A DNA stretch of 64,000 nt from Thiohalospira halophila DSM 15071 (GTDB taxonomy: Bacteria; Pseudomonadota; Gammaproteobacteria; Thiohalospirales; Thiohalospiraceae): positions 151,902 to 215,901 of the forward strand of contig NZ_FOMJ01000004.1 in the NCBI RefSeq assembly GCF_900112605.1, given 5' to 3'. The first letter of the stretch is position 1; the number at the start of each line of letters is the position of its first letter. Position numbers and translations under genes: made by a program. This document shows, in pieces, positions 27,138 to 35,893 of this stretch. Below the pieces are notes generated by a model. The model was not told the DNA's origin and did not search any database. It saw only the letters and a program-made list of their open reading frames with translations.

Positions 27138-27809
27138 ATGCTCATCTCCTATTCGCACAACTTCCTCTTCGTTCACATCGCCAAGACCGGCGGGACCAGC
27201 GTGCGCGCGGCCCTGCGCCGCTATCGCTGGGGCGGCTGGTACTCCCTCCCGCTATGGCTGGCCGCCCAGGTGGACCAGATCACCCGGCCGAGGCACAAGC
27301 TGGGGCTGAAGTTCCCCCGCCACGGCAAGGCCATCGCGGCGAAGGAGATGCTGCCGGAGCCGGTCTACCAGGGCTTTTTCAAGTTCACCATCGTGCGCAA
27401 TCCCTGGGACCTGCAGGTGAGCTCCTGGCACCACATCCGCCGGGAGAAGCCCCACGTGCTGGCGGGCATCGACACCTTCGCCGACTTCCTGCGCTACAAG
27501 TTCGACCCCGAGCGCGACTACGACTACATGCTCGATATCTCTGCCGAGCGGCAGCACGAATACCTGGTGGACCTGAACGGGGAGGTCATCGTCGACTACA
27601 TCGGCCGCTACGAGCGCCTGGGCGACGACTTCGCCGAGATCTGCCAGCGGATCGGGATCCGGCAGCCAGAGCTGCCCCACCTGCGCCGCGCCACCGAGCG
27701 CGAGGACTACCGCGCCTACTACACCGACGAACTGGCGGAGCGGGTGGCGGAGCACTACCGGCGGGATATCGAGATCCTGGGCTACACCTTTGACGGGGGA
27801 GCGGCATGA
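27138..27809 (+). CDS. Sulfotransferase family 2 protein (1 of 7)
   Basis: 223 aa. The 5'-phosphosulfate loop is HIAKTGGTSVRAAL (residues 13-26) and the 3'-phosphate segment is FTIVRNPWDLQVSSW (about 87-101, with Arg and Ser as PAPS ligands). This is the family that includes bacterial and animal carbohydrate sulfotransferases; the expected reaction is sulfate transfer from PAPS to a sugar hydroxyl. The N-terminal LISYSHNFLFVHIAKT is characteristic. It follows the GT4 gene by 30 bases and overlaps the next sulfotransferase gene (ATGA). No signal peptide, so it acts in the cytoplasm on a nascent glycan. Confidence 0.85.
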   Translation: MLISYSHNFLFVHIAKTGGTSVRAALRRYRWGGWYSLPLWLAAQVDQITRPRHKLGLKFPRHGKAIAAKEMLPEPVYQGFFKFTIVRNPWDLQVSSWHHIRREKPHVLAGIDTFADFLRYKFDPERDYDYMLDISAERQHEYLVDLNGEVIVDYIGRYERLGDDFAEICQRIGIRQPELPHLRRATEREDYRAYYTDELAERVAEHYRRDIEILGYTFDGGAA

Positions 27810-28798
27810 ATACCGGGCGACCCAAGGTCCTGCTGCACATCGGTCTGCACAAGACCGGGACGCGCTTCCTGCAGCGGGAGGTCTTCGGCCAGCTCGACCC
27901 GGCCGAGTTCAACGTAAACCCCGAGCCGCTCTGGCCGGCGGTGCGCCAGGCGGTCCGCCATCCCGACGACCCGGAGCGGGTGGAGGCCGCCCGGCAGGCG
28001 GTGGCCGAGTGGCGGGCCTCCGGCGACGACCGGACCCTGGTGATCTCCGAGCCCCACATCTCCGGGGACATGTACGGCAGCCACCACGACTACGCCGACA
28101 ACCTGGCGCTGATGCGGGAGTTCTTCCCCGAGGCGCGGGCGATGTTCTTCGTCCGCAAGCAGTCGGACTGGCTGCAGTCGGCCTACCGCCAGCACCTGGC
28201 CAAGGGCAGGCCGGTGCCCATTGAGGTCTTCCTGAACTTCTACGACGGCGAATTCCGTTCCCGGCTGGGGCGGGAGGTCTATGGGGCCCGCAACGTGGAG
28301 GCGCTGACCCTGCGCTTTCTGGCGATCTATCGCGCCTGGGCGGAGGCCTACGGCGAGGAGAGCGTCTACCTGCTGCGCCAGGAGGACCTGCGCCGGCGCC
28401 CGGCGGCGGTGAAGGCGCTCATCGCCCGCGCCCTGGGGCTGGAGGCGCTACCGGAGCCGCCGAAGGAGCGCGGCCACAACCGCAGCTACTCCGCCCTGGC
28501 CATCCACCTCTTCCACCCCACCGTGCTGCGCCACTACCCGGCGCCGGGGCCCGAGGACGTCCACGGCCGGCGGATCCCCCAGTGGCTCAACGACCTGCTG
28601 GGCCCCTTCCGCCGCATCCGCCGGAGTCTCATCCAGCACGCCTTCGACAAGGTGGTCTACAAGGACTGGGATCTCCTCGCCCGCCACGGCATGCGCGCGA
28701 GGATCGAGGACCACTACGCCGAGGAGAATGCCGAGCTGGAGCGGATCGCGCATCAGCAGCTGGCGGCGGTGGTCGGTAAGGCGTCGCCGGGCGGATAA
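27806..28798 (+). CDS. Sulfotransferase-like protein (2 of 7)
   Basis: 330 aa. A PAPS-loop-like N-terminus, LLHIGLHKTGTRFLQREVF (residues 9-27), and a second conserved block, MFFVRKQSDWLQSAYRQHL (about 113-131), match the group of sulfotransferase-fold proteins common in polysaccharide loci. The 3'-phosphate arginine is present (VRKQ). The C-terminal third is basic and helical and less conserved. The start overlaps the previous sulfotransferase gene by four bases. Activity is inferred from the fold. Convergent with the next gene. Confidence 0.75.
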   Translation: MNTGRPKVLLHIGLHKTGTRFLQREVFGQLDPAEFNVNPEPLWPAVRQAVRHPDDPERVEAARQAVAEWRASGDDRTLVISEPHISGDMYGSHHDYADNLALMREFFPEARAMFFVRKQSDWLQSAYRQHLAKGRPVPIEVFLNFYDGEFRSRLGREVYGARNVEALTLRFLAIYRAWAEAYGEESVYLLRQEDLRRRPAAVKALIARALGLEALPEPPKERGHNRSYSALAIHLFHPTVLRHYPAPGPEDVHGRRIPQWLNDLLGPFRRIRRSLIQHAFDKVVYKDWDLLARHGMRARIEDHYAEENAELERIAHQQLAAVVGKASPGG

Positions 28799-28806
28799 CC
28801 GCCGGC

Positions 28807-29670
28807 TCAGTATCCCTGCTCTGCCAGGGCCGCGGCGTGGCCGTCGGCGAAGCTGGCCAGCGCCGGGTCGCCGCGATGGGCGAAGGCGCGGGAGGGATCG
28901 AAGCGCGCCGCCTGCTCCCGCAGGGCGGCATCCCCCACCTCCAGGCCACAGAAGTCGACGATCCGCCGTAGACCCGGTTCCGGGTCGGCCAGCAGGTCCT
29001 CGTAGCGCAGCTCCAGGGCCTGCTCGCCCATCTCGGCCACATGGGCCCGCGCCCGAGCGGTATAGGCCGCCCAGAGGTCCAGTCCCCCCTCCAGCGTCCC
29101 TACCGACGGGGAGTGGCCGAAGCCGCCGCGCTTGGGTGCCAGCGGATTGTTCACGTAGCTCCGGCGCCGACGGCGGTAGCGGTGGATGGAGGCGGCCACC
29201 GCCCGCTCCCGCCGCACCCGCAGGCTCTCGGCGACATCCACGCCGTGGCGGGTAATATGTAACACCCGCAGATCCGGGAAGACCGCGCGCCACAGCGGCA
29301 GCGTGTAGGTGGTGCGCGGGTCCTTGAAGCCCCAGGGCTCGGCGATGCGGTGCATGGAGCGATAGCGCAGGAAGCGTTGGAGGCCCAGATAGCGGGCCGC
29401 GGCCGGACCGTCGGTAACGCCGGCCAGGTAGTCGACGACCCAGGGGCGGACCTCGTCATCCGCCAGCAGGGCGTCGATCCCCTCCGGCCGCTCCCAGGTG
29501 GCGCTGGCCTGGCCGAAGACCCAGTAGTTGAGCCGATTGGTGAAGCGGCACTCCTCGTTGCGCGTCGTCCCCCGCCCCATCCAGAGACCGAAGCCCTGCA
29601 GGGTGCGGGTGAGCATGCTGGTGCCGGAGCGGTGCATACCGATGAGGAGGATGGGGGGGCGTGGGGTCAT
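28807..29670 (-). CDS. Sulfotransferase family protein (3 of 7)
   Basis: 287 aa. P-loop-like PAPS site LLIGMHRSGTSMLTRTL at the N-terminus. LRVLHITRHGVDVAESL (about 142-158) holds the 3'-phosphate Arg. LRYEDLLADPEPGLRRIVDF is the typical C-terminal sulfotransferase block. A run of Arg (HRYRRRRRSYV) near the middle is unusual and could contact an anionic glycan. The ATG at 29668-29670 is chosen because an upstream in-frame extension lacks family resemblance. It is encoded opposite to its neighbours. Confidence 0.82.
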   Translation of the reverse strand: MTPRPPILLIGMHRSGTSMLTRTLQGFGLWMGRGTTRNEECRFTNRLNYWVFGQASATWERPEGIDALLADDEVRPWVVDYLAGVTDGPAAARYLGLQRFLRYRSMHRIAEPWGFKDPRTTYTLPLWRAVFPDLRVLHITRHGVDVAESLRVRRERAVAASIHRYRRRRRSYVNNPLAPKRGGFGHSPSVGTLEGGLDLWAAYTARARAHVAEMGEQALELRYEDLLADPEPGLRRIVDFCGLEVGDAALREQAARFDPSRAFAHRGDPALASFADGHAAALAEQGY

Positions 29671-29765
29671 GGGTACCTGGGTATGGTGTCGGCAGCAGGA
29701 GGGTAGCACGGCCGCGGGGTGGCGCGGATGTAACGCGTTTGTCATACTTACCGCTCAGTCAGTAT

Positions 29766-30389
29766 ATGGGGATCGGCCGCATGGAACGCCTCCTGTTGAA
29801 CCTCGACCCCGCGTCCATCACTGAATACATCTCCATCCGGACGCCGGTGGAGAAGGCCCGTTTCAACCTGAGCGGCCTCTTCCTGCCCCAGCCGGTTCGG
29901 CGGGGGAGCTGGGATCGGCAAACCTACCCCATGGAGGACCACCCCACCTTCCGCCTCATCCGCCGGCTCTACGAGAGTGATTACGACCTGCCGACGGGGA
30001 TGGTGGCACTGGAGCAGTACTTCGGGGAACGTGGCCTTTCACCGCTGAAGGCTCGGGACAAGGCCGAGCGCAAGGGTGCGGAAATCCTCTGGCGCTACGC
30101 CGAGCTGGCGAGAGGCATGGCCGACACCGGTTACCAGCCCGGGCTGGCCCGGGACGAGATCGGCGTGGCCATTGCTCGCGACGGGACGCTCCTCAAGGCT
30201 CCCGGGGGCCAGCACCGGTTTGCCGTCGCCCGGATGCTCGGGTTGGACTGCGTGACGGCCGAGGTCCGCTACATCCATCGAGCCTGGCAGCGTGCCTGCA
30301 AGGGCGCCGATCTCGAGAGCCTGCGCACCTGCACCCGGGAACAGATCCCGATGTATTACCCCTCCTGTGAGCCAACGGAAAAAGCCTGA
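29766..30389 (+). CDS. Unknown protein with a ParB/Srx-like motif, in the glycan locus
   Basis: 207 aa. The N-terminal half (RMERLLLNLDPASITEYISI, then PQPVRRGSWDRQTYPMEDHP) is unfamiliar. The C-terminal half has EIGVAIARDGTLLKAPGGQHRFAVARMLGL in three adjoining pieces, where the G-GQHR-A pattern resembles the nucleotide-binding box II of the ParB/sulfiredoxin fold. Proteins of this kind recur in capsule and LPS clusters without an assigned role. The start is uncertain: ATG 29766 or ATG 29781, neither with a clear ribosome-binding site. It lies between oppositely oriented sulfotransferase and GT4 genes. Confidence 0.55.
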   Translation: MGIGRMERLLLNLDPASITEYISIRTPVEKARFNLSGLFLPQPVRRGSWDRQTYPMEDHPTFRLIRRLYESDYDLPTGMVALEQYFGERGLSPLKARDKAERKGAEILWRYAELARGMADTGYQPGLARDEIGVAIARDGTLLKAPGGQHRFAVARMLGLDCVTAEVRYIHRAWQRACKGADLESLRTCTREQIPMYYPSCEPTEKA

Positions 30390-30407
30390 GCAGTTCCCTC
30401 CGGGCGT

Positions 30408-31505
30408 CTAGCCCAGTGCGGCGAGATAGGCCGTTGCCGAATGGCCTGCGCGGAATGGTTCCGCCGCGGCACGCAGGGCTCCCGCCGTTGGAGGCTGGCT
30501 CAGAGCCTGCTCCAGTCCCGCTGCAATGCCCGCCTCATCGCCCATCGCGATCAGGGGGCCGATAGCACCGCCCTGAAGGATTTCGCCCGGCCCTACCGGG
30601 CAGTCGGTGGCTACCACCGGGGTGCCGCACGCCAGGGCCTCGACGAGCACGGCCCCGGAGCCTTCCCGGAGCGAGGTCAGGGCGAAGGCATCGGCGCGAC
30701 TCATCCAGCGGTAGGGGTTGGCCTCGAAGCCCGGGAGCCGGACGTCGTCACTGATCCCGAGCTCGGCTGCCAGTGCCTCCAGCCGACCGCGCTCCCGGCC
30801 CTCGCCCAGGATCACGAGCCGGGCCGGGCGCTGCTGGCGGAGGCGGGCGAAGGCGCGGATCAGCGTCGCGAAGTCCTTGCGCGGCTCCAGGGAGCCGGCG
30901 CCCAGGATGACCGGCGGACCCTCGTCGGTGAACCAGGGGTCGTCCAGGGGCTCTCTGGCCTGCTCCAGGAAGGAGTCGGTGACGATGGGGTTGGGGATGA
31001 CGTGCAGCCGCTCTCGCGGGACGCCGGCCAGCTCGTGGAGCTCCCGGCCAAGCCCCTCCGAGGGGCAGATCACGGCGTCGGCCCGGGGATACCAGAACCG
31101 CATGGACCGGATGAGTCGCCGCCCCTTGCGCGGTCCCAGGATCTCCTGCTGTCCGGTGAGGGTCATGCCCATGCGGATGGCGACCCGCGTCGGCACGCGC
31201 GCCAGCCAGCGCGCCTGGAGAGCGGCGCGGTTGAGCCGATGGCTGGCGGTGAGCAGGGCTGCCGGCTGTTCCCGCCGGAGGTAGCCGACCAGGCCGGGGA
31301 GGACCGTGTTGCGATGGGCCGCCGGGAGGCGAATGTCCCGGGCATTGGACGGTAGCTTCTCCAGGTACGGCCCGTGCCCCTTGATCCGGAGGAGATCGAA
31401 TTCGTGAGCCGTTCGGCCGAATTCCGGGAGCAGATTCGCCACGATCCGATCCACGCCGCTGTGGCCGGAGGTGGCGAAGAGGAGGGCCAGGCGGTTGCGG
31501 CTCAC
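30408..31505 (-). CDS. GT4 family glycosyltransferase
   Basis: 365 aa GT-B enzyme. N-domain SGHSGVDRIVANLLPEF. C-domain [51 protein letters not shown] and SLREGSGAVLVEALACG (EX7E), followed by TDCPVGPGEILQGG. It is clearly related to the GT4 gene at 25956. The GTG start at 31503-31505 overlaps the stop of the sulfotransferase gene encoded upstream (GTGA), so a glycosyltransferase and a sulfotransferase are translationally coupled. Donor sugar unknown. Confidence 0.88.
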   Translation of the reverse strand: MSRNRLALLFATSGHSGVDRIVANLLPEFGRTAHEFDLLRIKGHGPYLEKLPSNARDIRLPAAHRNTVLPGLVGYLRREQPAALLTASHRLNRAALQARWLARVPTRVAIRMGMTLTGQQEILGPRKGRRLIRSMRFWYPRADAVICPSEGLGRELHELAGVPRERLHVIPNPIVTDSFLEQAREPLDDPWFTDEGPPVILGAGSLEPRKDFATLIRAFARLRQQRPARLVILGEGRERGRLEALAAELGISDDVRLPGFEANPYRWMSRADAFALTSLREGSGAVLVEALACGTPVVATDCPVGPGEILQGGAIGPLIAMGDEAGIAAGLEQALSQPPTAGALRAAAEPFRAGHSATAYLAALG

Positions 31506-32389
31506 GATGCCGATTCGTCGGTGTAGCCGAGGTAGCGCTGATAGAAGGGGTCGAGCCGTTCGTTGATGACCCGCTCGACGTGGGCGAGGTTCTCGCCCTG
31601 GAGGTAGTCTCGATAGCCGCCGACCTCGCCCTTGCGCGTCTTGAAGCTCTCCGGGTCACTGGTGTCCCGTGCGGCCAGGCGGCTGGTGCCCAGGGCGTTG
31701 CTGGCCTCGAGCTTGCGCATGTTGTTGAAGTCGCAGAACTCCACGGCCTCCTGAATGACGGAATCGGAGACGCCGTGGATGCCGAGGAACTCCAGGGCCG
31801 CCCGCAGCCCGCCGGCGGTGTCGGCCTTGAGATCCTCATAGGCGACCAGGTGGAACCCGGAGGGGACCTCCCGATTCGCGGCCCAGATGTTGTAGAAGGT
31901 CACGATGGTCTCGATGCCGCCCCGGCGCTGATGGACGAACTCGTCCATGGAGCCGGAGAAGTTCGCGTTGCGCCGGGTGTTCTGGAAGTAGGAAGAGACC
32001 AGCACGTCACGCGGGTCGCGGACCATGAACAGGACCTTGCGACCGGCGTACTCCGACTTGTCCCGGGGCAGCTCCTCCGGCTCGCAGAACTCCGGTCCGC
32101 CGTCGTGATGCTGTAGAATAAAGGGCACATCTCGCCAGGGACGGACGAATTGCCGGAGCTTCATGGGATTCCGTACACGCTTGCCCAGGTGCCCCTCCAG
32201 CGCCTTGCCGATGAGCATGACCAGCCAGGTCCGACCGCACTTCGGGTACGAGATCAGGTGTGCCCCGGCCCGCCACTTGCGCCAGCGGCGGCGAGCAAGC
32301 TGGACGGCGCGGCGGACGGGACCGCGGCGGCGAACAATCGCAGTCACAAAGGAGAATCCAGTTGCAATTACCAATGGGTATTGAATCAT
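31502..32389 (-). CDS. Sulfotransferase domain protein (4 of 7)
   Basis: 295 aa of the sulfotransfer_1 type. The PAPS loop is LISYPKCGRTWLVMLIGKAL (residues 45-64; the YPKCGTTW signature of this class). RKVLFMVRDPRDVLVSSYF (about 115-133) carries the 3'-phosphate Arg and Ser. The C-terminal RKGEVGGYRDYL matches the RKGxxGxWK motif that closes over PAPS. The first 16 codons are AT-rich while the rest is GC-rich, so the gene straddles the left edge of a compositional block and its true start is uncertain. ATG 32389 has no good ribosome-binding site. Confidence 0.85.
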   Translation of the reverse strand: MIQYPLVIATGFSFVTAIVRRRGPVRRAVQLARRRWRKWRAGAHLISYPKCGRTWLVMLIGKALEGHLGKRVRNPMKLRQFVRPWRDVPFILQHHDGGPEFCEPEELPRDKSEYAGRKVLFMVRDPRDVLVSSYFQNTRRNANFSGSMDEFVHQRRGGIETIVTFYNIWAANREVPSGFHLVAYEDLKADTAGGLRAALEFLGIHGVSDSVIQEAVEFCDFNNMRKLEASNALGTSRLAARDTSDPESFKTRKGEVGGYRDYLQGENLAHVERVINERLDPFYQRYLGYTDESAS

Positions 32390-32495
32390 ATGATAACGAG
32401 CTATGCGAGAGCTTTCTGATTAGCTCAGAACGATTTAGTGTCAATCCGTGAGCACACGCTTGATGCTTCCGGTAACATTACACAAAAAGGGCGCC

Positions 32496-33224
32496 ATGAT
32501 TGTATCGCATCGGAACAGATTCATCTTCCTGAAAACGAGAAAGACTGCGGGTAGTAGCACCGAGATCGCTCTTTCCCGTCTCTGCGACACCAACGACATT
32601 GTAACCCCCTTGATAGAAAAGCGGGGAGAAGAAGAGTTAAGGAAGGCAGAGGGCGGGTATGGGCCAGTCAACGCTTTAAAAAAACCTCTCCAGCATTATG
32701 GGCGCAAAGAGTGGCAACGTCTTCTCCTTAAGGCGCAACGAGCCCCTTGGAAAACTCATAGTCGCCCCCACCACATCCGTAGAGGGATAGGCAAGAAAAA
32801 GTGGGATCAGTATTTGAAGGTCACCATAGAGCGAAATCCTTGGGATAGGGCTATATCTAGATATTACTGGATGAAAGCAAGGGCACTCGAAGCCGGAGAA
32901 AAAGAGTTCCCTTCAATCACGAATTTCCTGCTGAAACTCGAGAAAGAAAAGCCTGCCCTTTTGTCGAATTGGGGTTTGTATACAATAAAAGATACAGTTA
33001 TTGCGGATAAAGTAATTTTTTACGAAAGCCTTAACGAGGGGCTTTCGGATCTTGAACGTTGCCTTGGTCTTTCGGAAGGCTTGTTGAGTCTCCCGAGCGT
33101 GCACGCTAAAAGTGGCTTCAGAGAAGATAAGCGGCCGTACCAGGAGGTGCTTTCCGAAATTGACAGAGAGATCATCGCGCGTGTCTGTAGGAATGAGATA
33201 GAGGCGTTTGGCTATACTTTCTAA
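32496..33224 (+). CDS. Sulfotransferase family 2 protein (5 of 7), low GC
   Basis: 242 aa from ATG 32496. PAPS loop FLKTRKTAGSSTEIAL (residues about 11-26). The segment VTIERNPWDRAISRYYW (about 109-125) holds the RNPWDR...SR signature. The C-terminus ends EIEAFGYTF, as in related family-2 proteins. The protein is Lys/Glu-rich and the gene is clearly more AT-rich than its left-hand neighbours. In-frame GTG 32448 and ATG 32463 are alternative starts; 32496 is preferred by family alignment (MIVSHRNRFIFLKT) and AAGGG upstream. It opens the AT-rich, plus-strand part of the glycan locus. Confidence 0.82.
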   Translation: MIVSHRNRFIFLKTRKTAGSSTEIALSRLCDTNDIVTPLIEKRGEEELRKAEGGYGPVNALKKPLQHYGRKEWQRLLLKAQRAPWKTHSRPHHIRRGIGKKKWDQYLKVTIERNPWDRAISRYYWMKARALEAGEKEFPSITNFLLKLEKEKPALLSNWGLYTIKDTVIADKVIFYESLNEGLSDLERCLGLSEGLLSLPSVHAKSGFREDKRPYQEVLSEIDREIIARVCRNEIEAFGYTF

Positions 33225-33311
33225 TATATTTAGGCGAGGTTGTTAAACTGGGGACTGCTCTCTCAGGACTCGACGTTTTAAAGGTAAGACCTCATTTGGT
33301 CAGGAGTTATT

Positions 33312-34220
33312 ATGCGAGTGTTTGTTTTTTCTTACAATAGAGGGCAATACCTCAAAAACTGCATCCAATCTCTTTGGCGGCATATGCCTAACTACCCGAT
33401 AACAATCGTTGATGATGGAAGTACAGATCCTGAAGTGATAGAAACGCTTGACTGTGTCCGCGGGTACGCAGACGTGATCGTAAACGATAGAGAGGAGAAG
33501 TCTTATCTAGGTGGCCTATACAATAATATGCAGTTCGCCCTAGATTCATCCGTAAATTGCGACCTCGCCCTTTTTATTCAAGACGACCAACAAATTGTGC
33601 GGCCCATTGAGCGTTTTGACGAAAAACATTGGGACGATTACTTTTCGCGTAATCCGACTGCTCATGAGCTAGGTACAACCTTCCTAAAACGAGGGTCGAA
33701 GGCTGATTCCGATGGGATAACTATTGACTGTGCAACGGGAGTTTACTTTCGAGATCCACGCGTGAGCAAACGAGCCTATTTCACGGCTACGGGGATTTTT
33801 AATGTGGCCCGCATGCGAAAAGTCAGCTGGCGATTTGGGGCTACCGAAGGTGAGAACAATCTTAAAGCACACGACGAAAAGTTCTCGTTGGGTTTTTCAG
33901 CATATCCTTTTATGATGTGGTTGCCGAACGCGAAGAGTTCTAAGTTTCAGCGAAAAGGGCATCTTCATGCTCTCGCAGAGTGGTATCGCTGCTCTGGCTT
34001 TTATCCGTACCGAGACATGACGTCTGACGAGGTCAATTGGTTAAAATATAGATCTATAGAAAAATTGCCCTATGCGCAAGATATATTGCATCCTTTAGGT
34101 CTAAAACCAAATCAGGACTGGCTTTTTGAAGACGCAACTAAATCGATCCGTTGGATCCATAGGCGATTGAAAAAAAGAAAGAAGAAAATGGCGCGAAATC
34201 AAGCCCTGAATAGAGAGTAG
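33312..34220 (+). CDS. GT2-type glycosyltransferase, paralogue A
   Basis: 302 aa. GT-A N-domain: VFVFSYNRGQYLKNCIQSL, TIVDDGSTDPEV (nucleotide-sugar-binding DDGS) and LALFIQDDQQIV (the DxD-like metal site). The C-terminal half (YPFMMWLPNAKSSKFQRKG, then WYRCSGFYPYRDMTSDEV) is not part of common GT2 domains but is shared with the paralogue at 34975. It would transfer a sugar in surface-polysaccharide synthesis. The basic C-terminus (RRLKKRKKKM) may bind membrane. Codon use is AT-rich. Immediately downstream is an IS481 remnant. Confidence 0.82.
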   Translation: MRVFVFSYNRGQYLKNCIQSLWRHMPNYPITIVDDGSTDPEVIETLDCVRGYADVIVNDREEKSYLGGLYNNMQFALDSSVNCDLALFIQDDQQIVRPIERFDEKHWDDYFSRNPTAHELGTTFLKRGSKADSDGITIDCATGVYFRDPRVSKRAYFTATGIFNVARMRKVSWRFGATEGENNLKAHDEKFSLGFSAYPFMMWLPNAKSSKFQRKGHLHALAEWYRCSGFYPYRDMTSDEVNWLKYRSIEKLPYAQDILHPLGLKPNQDWLFEDATKSIRWIHRRLKKRKKKMARNQALNRE

Positions 34221-34318
34221 GCGATCCTGGGTTTTGTTCGAGATGCTCCTGCGTTCGCAGCAGATAGTCTGGTGTTGGTCAACGGCATTGAGGGACCCGG
34301 TTACGCGGAGTAGGTAAT

Positions 34319-34875
34319 TGGCGGGTCCGGAGTGATTCCGTGGTTTTTGATAAAGAAGATCAGGCCGCTCGGCATACGAGCTGTCCATCGCTTGGAAGTG
34401 CCTCCACGGCCGCTGGCGCTTGGTTTCGGTGGGCATGATCGAAATCCCGTGGCGCTTGAGCAGCCGATGGACTGCCGAGCGGGAGGCGTTCTCGTTGAGG
34501 AACTCCCGGGTGACGGCGAGCATGTCCTCCAGGGCGAGCCACAGGGTCCGGCGCAGGCCCACCACCACCGCCTCCTGCTCCGGCGTCAGGGCTGTGCGCA
34601 GTCGGTGGGCGGTATGCGAGCCGTCTTCGGTGGTCTCTCACTTACGCCAGCGGCGGATGGTGTCCTCGGAGACGCCGAACTTCCGGGGCAGCTCCCGGAT
34701 CGGTTTGTCCGAAGCCTCTATGGCCGCTCGTCGGCCCGGCGTGGTGGCCGTGTTCTTTGCAAGCGAATGTCCATCAGGCCCGTCTCCGTCGCTGGCAACG
34801 ATGTCTCGCATCACGGCGCGACTGGTGAACAGTGCCTGGCGTCGGCGGGTCAATGCAATCATCGGGGACCTGACA
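34319..34875 (-). mobile_element. Internally deleted IS481-family element
   Basis: 557-bp remnant matching the complete element at 62939-64000 at both ends but lacking about 505 bp of the middle; the lengths agree (1062 minus 557). Ends are TGGCGGGTCC on the left and, inverted, TGTCAGGTCCCC on the right. Both flanks carry an extra GTAAT / ATTAC, so the inverted repeat may begin at GTAATTG. It separates the two GT2 paralogues. It cannot transpose on its own but keeps both ends, so it might be mobilised by the intact copy. Confidence 0.85.
34330..34770 (-). pseudogene. IS481 transposase pseudogene
   Basis: Broken transposase of the element above. The helix-turn-helix part (RELPRKFGVSEDTIRRWRK) is followed by an in-frame TGA near 34638-34640 where the intact copy has CGA (Arg). 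Frame resumes through LRRTLWLALEDMLAVTREFL and LLKRHGISIMP. It then jumps from FQAMDS straight to SYAERPDLLYQKPRNH, deleting the whole DDE catalytic core. Boundaries are approximate. Confidence 0.8.
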
Positions 34876-34974
34876 ATTACATCGCAACATTTTGAGCGGT
34901 AGGCGAAGCAATGTCGCACTTGAGGCAAGCTTTTTAGAATGTAATGCTAACGAAATTATTGGAGGTTAATTGAG

Positions 34975-35889
34975 ATGTTAGAAATATTTTTGTTCTCGTA
35001 CAATCGCGGCAAGTACCTGAAAAACTGCCTAGATTCAATAAAGAAGCATGCCCCTAACCTGAAGGTAACAATCTTCGATGACGGCAGTAGCGATCCGGAA
35101 ACACAGGACGCGCTCGCGGAGTATAGTGAAGCGTACCAAGTGGTTGTTACAGACAAAGTGAATAATGGCCACTACGTTGGTGGGCTTTATGATAACATGA
35201 ATAAGGCATTAGCTAGTGCGCAAGAAGAGTTCGCGTTATTCATTCAAGAAGACATGCAGCTCGTCAGAGATGTTAACGAGCAAGATATCGAACACGTGAA
35301 GAGGTTTTTTGATAAGTATCCGGATTCTATCGAGCTACATAATGCCTTTCTAAAAGGTCGCCAAAGGGCGAAGGACGGCGAAGTCCTTGAGATTGACGAA
35401 AATGGGCCATTTTATTTTCGCGCGCCTGGCGGTAAAGGCTCTGTTAATTTTTCCGCCGTTGGTGTGATAAACGTGGGTCGATTAAAACGAGATTCGTTTG
35501 AATTTCGTCCCTTTGAGGCGCAAAATGACGAAATCATTGGCCAGCAGTATACCAGAATGGGTATCACGCCATACCCTTGGATGATGTGGCTGCCCTTTTC
35601 TGAGACGTCGAAGTTCAAGAGGAAGGGGATTTTGCAGAGGTATGCCGAATGGAAGACGGCAGCGGGTTTTTATCCATACCGTCCAATGACTTCCGCGGAA
35701 GTGGAAAACCTCTTGTCGCGAGGCCCTGAGGAGTTCCCTTACGCAGAGGACTGGTTAAGCCCTCAAGGATTAGAGGGGCGGTCTGTGTGGAATTTTTCAG
35801 ATGCTGCGAAGTTTGTTCCTTTTACCAAAAAAGTCCTTAAGTTTAGAAAGAAGCTTGATAAAAGACGTAATTCTGTGACGAGGCATTAA
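34975..35889 (+). CDS. GT2-type glycosyltransferase, paralogue B
   Basis: 304 aa, co-linear with the gene at 33312. It shares LFSYNRGKYLKNCLDSIKKH, TIFDDGSSDPET, FALFIQEDMQLV, YPWMMWLPFSETSKFKRKG and GFYPYRPMTSAEVENL with its paralogue, including the unusual C-terminal half, so the two arose by duplication and diverged. They probably add successive or alternative sugars of one glycan. A ribosome-binding site (GGAGG) precedes ATG 34975. The stop is five bases before the next sulfotransferase-like gene. AT-rich composition. Confidence 0.82.
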   Translation: MLEIFLFSYNRGKYLKNCLDSIKKHAPNLKVTIFDDGSSDPETQDALAEYSEAYQVVVTDKVNNGHYVGGLYDNMNKALASAQEEFALFIQEDMQLVRDVNEQDIEHVKRFFDKYPDSIELHNAFLKGRQRAKDGEVLEIDENGPFYFRAPGGKGSVNFSAVGVINVGRLKRDSFEFRPFEAQNDEIIGQQYTRMGITPYPWMMWLPFSETSKFKRKGILQRYAEWKTAAGFYPYRPMTSAEVENLLSRGPEEFPYAEDWLSPQGLEGRSVWNFSDAAKFVPFTKKVLKFRKKLDKRRNSVTRH

Positions 35890-35893
35890 GAGT

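Noticed and set aside
28448..29293. 281-codon minus-strand frame overlapping two sulfotransferase genes
   Set aside because: Runs across the ends of two convergent real genes in a different frame; low-complexity Gly/Arg/Ala translation.
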